From: Methylococcaceae bacterium
Lineage (GTDB): Bacteria; Pseudomonadota; Gammaproteobacteria; Methylococcales; UBA1147
Length of the DNA: 6,603 nucleotides
Assembly: GCA_022616595.1 (NCBI GenBank)
Contig: JAKEEL010000065.1
Location: 1 to 6,603, forward strand
Direction: 5' to 3'
Shown piece after piece: positions 5,417 to 6,603 of this stretch. Both the position numbers and the translations under genes were made by a program. The notes under the pieces were generated by a model, which was not told where the DNA came from, ran no database searches, and worked only from the letters and a program-made list of their open reading frames with translations. Position 1 is the stretch's first letter. Each line of letters starts with the position of its first letter.

Positions 5417-6100
5417 ATGCAGTCTCATCGCGTCATATCCCTCATTAGACACCTCACCGTAGGTGCTTGGCCATTCTGGTGCGCGCTCGGACCTATCTTG
5501 ATCGGCCTGGGAATCTCAATATATAACCGGTGCTCTTGCGACGCTTGCTCCCAATACACCGGCCTGGCGCCGGAACTCTTAGGCCTCTGGATCGTAGCAA
5601 AAGAGATTGGAAAAACCTTACGAACCTTTCAGCGCCCATCACTCCTTCAACAAGTTCGGGCCTGGTTCTCAAACCTTCTTGTCTATCTGCGCATCAGACG
5701 TCCGTCGGGACATAACCATTTCGTAAACCTCCCATTAGGAGTATTGATAACGGAGGGGTTCGCTCCAACCATCACCGTATCCGGGGCGGGTACGATAGAA
5801 CAGCGGATCCAAATTTTGGAGGACGTACTCAAGGAGCTGCGCAACGAGGTCAGCAACAACCGGCAATCTACGGACCGCGCCATCCAGGAGATCCGTGATA
5901 AATTGGGAGGGGAGTCCTTGGTTCGCCAGACAAGCGACGAGCAGTTGAAAGGCTTAATAGAGAGTCAGGCCGTCGAAGGGGTTCACTGGGAAGTCGTTGG
6001 CCTGGTATGGCTTTTCTTCGGTATCCTCTTTGCTGGTATCCCTCAAGCGGATATAACTGCACTCCTATCGACGTTTCTCGGTTCGTGCGCTCCAGCTTGA
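5417..6100 (+). CDS. Uncharacterised membrane protein with two TM segments and a coiled coil
   Basis: This 227-residue protein has no name that I can give. A first membrane segment lies at about residues 16-36, followed by a Cys cluster (C39, C41, C44) and an amphipathic, basic stretch to about residue 100 containing FQRPS and RRPSGH. GTIEQRIQILEDVLKELRNEV (125-145) begins a coiled coil that runs to about 163. EVVGLVWLFFGILFAGIPQ (192-210) is a second membrane segment close to the C-terminus. The layout (N-terminal TM, arginine-rich loop, heptad helix, C-terminal GLxWLxxGxxxxxIPQ) resembles scattered uncharacterised bacterial proteins I have seen, but I cannot attach a family identifier. The ATG at 5417 has only a weak purine tract (ATGGGG) upstream. 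Hand-counted GC at 5641-5700 is 50%, against 63% in metF at 1021-1080, suggesting a different origin or weaker constraint. It sits alone next to a repeat-rich region. Confidence 0.75.
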   Translation: MQSHRVISLIRHLTVGAWPFWCALGPILIGLGISIYNRCSCDACSQYTGLAPELLGLWIVAKEIGKTLRTFQRPSLLQQVRAWFSNLLVYLRIRRPSGHNHFVNLPLGVLITEGFAPTITVSGAGTIEQRIQILEDVLKELRNEVSNNRQSTDRAIQEIRDKLGGESLVRQTSDEQLKGLIESQAVEGVHWEVVGLVWLFFGILFAGIPQADITALLSTFLGSCAPA

Positions 6101-6156
6101 TCGGATCTGGACAGCAACAGCTGAGCCATTGTTTCTGTAATTATTTTTGGACACGG

Positions 6157-6168
6157 TTCGGTACCGAA
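6157..6168. repeat. 12-bp perfect palindrome
   Basis: TTCGGTACCGAA is its own reverse complement. A second GGTACC lies at 6187-6192, and GGTAC also occurs at 6179-6183, making a small cluster of GGTAC units just downstream of the coiled-coil membrane protein gene. A perfect palindrome with no loop fits a dimeric protein site better than an RNA hairpin. Confidence 0.5.
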
Positions 6169-6231
6169 GATTGTGCGGGGTACTCAGGTACCAGGGGCGG
6201 AAAAACAGAGGATGTGTTCCGCCTTGATCCA

Positions 6232-6252
6232 GACGGGTGACGGGTGACTGGT
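6232..6252 (+). repeat. Three tandem heptamers
   Basis: GACGGGT (6232-6238), GACGGGT (6239-6245) and GACTGGT (6246-6252) are three direct copies of a 7-bp unit with one substitution. Seven-base units do not keep reading frame, which fits non-coding DNA. They directly abut the hairpin at 6254-6270. Confidence 0.7.
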
Positions 6253-6320
6253 GCGGATCGTTTCGATCCGATGCCGGCAACGACAGACATAACTGGTGCG
6301 AGGTGCGTCGATGCGATGGC
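6247..6320 (+). repeat. Two diverged copies of a ~30-bp direct repeat, 45 nt apart
   Basis: ACTGGTGCG occurs at 6247-6255 and 6292-6300. Aligned without gaps, the following bases also agree in TCGAT and CGATG blocks, giving about 21 identities over the first 29 positions. The first copy includes the hairpin at 6254-6270; in the second copy the hairpin symmetry is lost. No third copy is visible before or after. Confidence 0.45.
6254..6270. repeat. Perfect 7-bp stem, 3-nt loop inverted repeat
   Basis: CGGATCG (6254-6260), loop TTT, CGATCCG (6264-6270). There is no T-run after the stem, so it does not look like an intrinsic terminator, although it is 154 nt downstream of the membrane protein stop. 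It could be an operator or REP-like hairpin. Confidence 0.6.
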
Positions 6321-6542
6321 TCCTGATGCTGAATCGATGCTGTGTATTGGTGGATGGTCAATCGGAGACAGAAAGCCCGGATCGAGTAAAAAGGAGGCGC
6401 TGCGCACAGTGCATTGAAGCGCTCAAACGGCGCGCGCCTGGCGGTTGGAGGAGAATACCGCCCGGACCTCGACGACCCGACCAACTTGCTGATACGCGTG
6501 GCAGGATATTTTATAGGCTATTGACACCGGCTGGCTAACGGG

Positions 6543-6601
6543 TGACCCCGTGCTTTTGCTTTCGCGAAAATGTTGGAATGTTAGAACTGACCCTGTGCTT
6601 T
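6543..6601 (+). repeat. Two copies of TGACCCyGTGCTTT at the window edge
   Basis: TGACCCCGTGCTTT (6543-6556) and TGACCCTGTGCTTT (6588-6601) agree at 13 of 14 bases and start 45 nt apart. The first is part of a small inverted repeat (ACGGG, 4-nt loop, CCCGT; 6538-6551) and is followed by the perfect palindrome TTTCGCGAAA (6560-6569). The second copy runs to the end of the window, so more copies may follow. Short GTCA/TGAC-type repeats of this kind are often REP or transposase-associated sequences, but no transposase is visible here. Confidence 0.55.
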
Positions 6602-6603
6602 CG

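Larger units (their letters stand above)
6101..6603. other. Non-coding, repeat-rich region at the right edge
   Basis: No convincing gene is present in these 503 nt. A minus-strand frame of 139 codons (6065-6484) and plus-strand frames of about 80 codons give low-complexity Arg/Ser/Pro-rich products with no recognisable domain. A short frame with a TTG at 6414 and a stop at 6522-6524 has protein-like composition, but the purine tract AAAAAGGAGG (6388-6397) is too far upstream to serve it. The region does hold palindromes and direct repeats, listed separately, and could be an intergenic repeat cluster or the decayed edge of a mobile element. Confidence 0.55.

Noticed and set aside
6065..6484. 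139-codon minus-strand frame at the right end
   Set aside because: It overlaps the membrane protein's 3' end and the palindromes, and is rich in Arg, Ser, Pro and His with no motif. Probably chance.
6296..6538. 80-codon plus-strand frame, and a shorter frame from TTG 6414 to 6524 downstream of AAAAAGGAGG
   Set aside because: No domain is recognisable. The purine tract is badly spaced from any start, and the GTG at 6409 meets a stop after two codons. Kept only as part of the non-coding region note.
6241..6540. Group II intron or transposon end
   Set aside because: I looked for a GTGCG-type intron start, a domain V hairpin, reverse transcriptase or transposase motifs and long terminal inverted repeats, and found none.

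Overview
This window looks like a chromosomal segment of a Gram-negative, fairly GC-rich bacterium. The evidence is an outer-membrane-type lipoprotein signal, a chemoreceptor-type signalling domain and an adjacent metV-metF pair. The phylum cannot be fixed from this sequence; a proteobacterium or Desulfobacterota-like lineage would fit. No tRNA, rRNA, CRISPR array or intact transposase gene is visible.

Layout. Positions 1-286 are a leader or intergenic region with a plausible extended -10 promoter (181-210). Positions 287-1764 (+) hold a translationally coupled pair. The first gene encodes a small eight-cysteine protein of the MTHFR C-terminal (MetV-like) family, and the second encodes methylenetetrahydrofolate reductase (MetF). 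The two proteins probably form one enzyme linking methylene-THF and methyl-THF in one-carbon metabolism. Converging on metF and overlapping its end by 16 nt are two minus-strand genes. One (1749-2678) encodes a membrane-anchored methyl-accepting signalling protein with no sensor domain. The other (2786-4423) encodes a FAD-dependent oxidoreductase of the phytoene desaturase / carotenoid isomerase / retinol saturase group. Divergent from it across a 263-nt gap is a small predicted outer-membrane lipoprotein gene (4687-5253, +), preceded by a promoter-like box and a terminator-like hairpin. Next comes a gene for an uncharacterised protein with two membrane segments flanking a coiled coil (5417-6100, +), with visibly lower GC than the metVF part. 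The last 500 nt (6101-6603) carry no convincing gene. They hold a dense set of short palindromes and direct repeats, including two copies of TGACCCyGTGCTTT 45 nt apart that run to the window edge.

Metabolically only metV and metF clearly work together. The other four genes are on separate or opposing transcription units with no obvious shared pathway. The most unusual items are the sensor-less chemoreceptor-like protein, the two uncharacterised envelope proteins, and the repeat-rich right end, which may be the edge of a mobile or REP-like element. I did not find a clear new multi-gene system.
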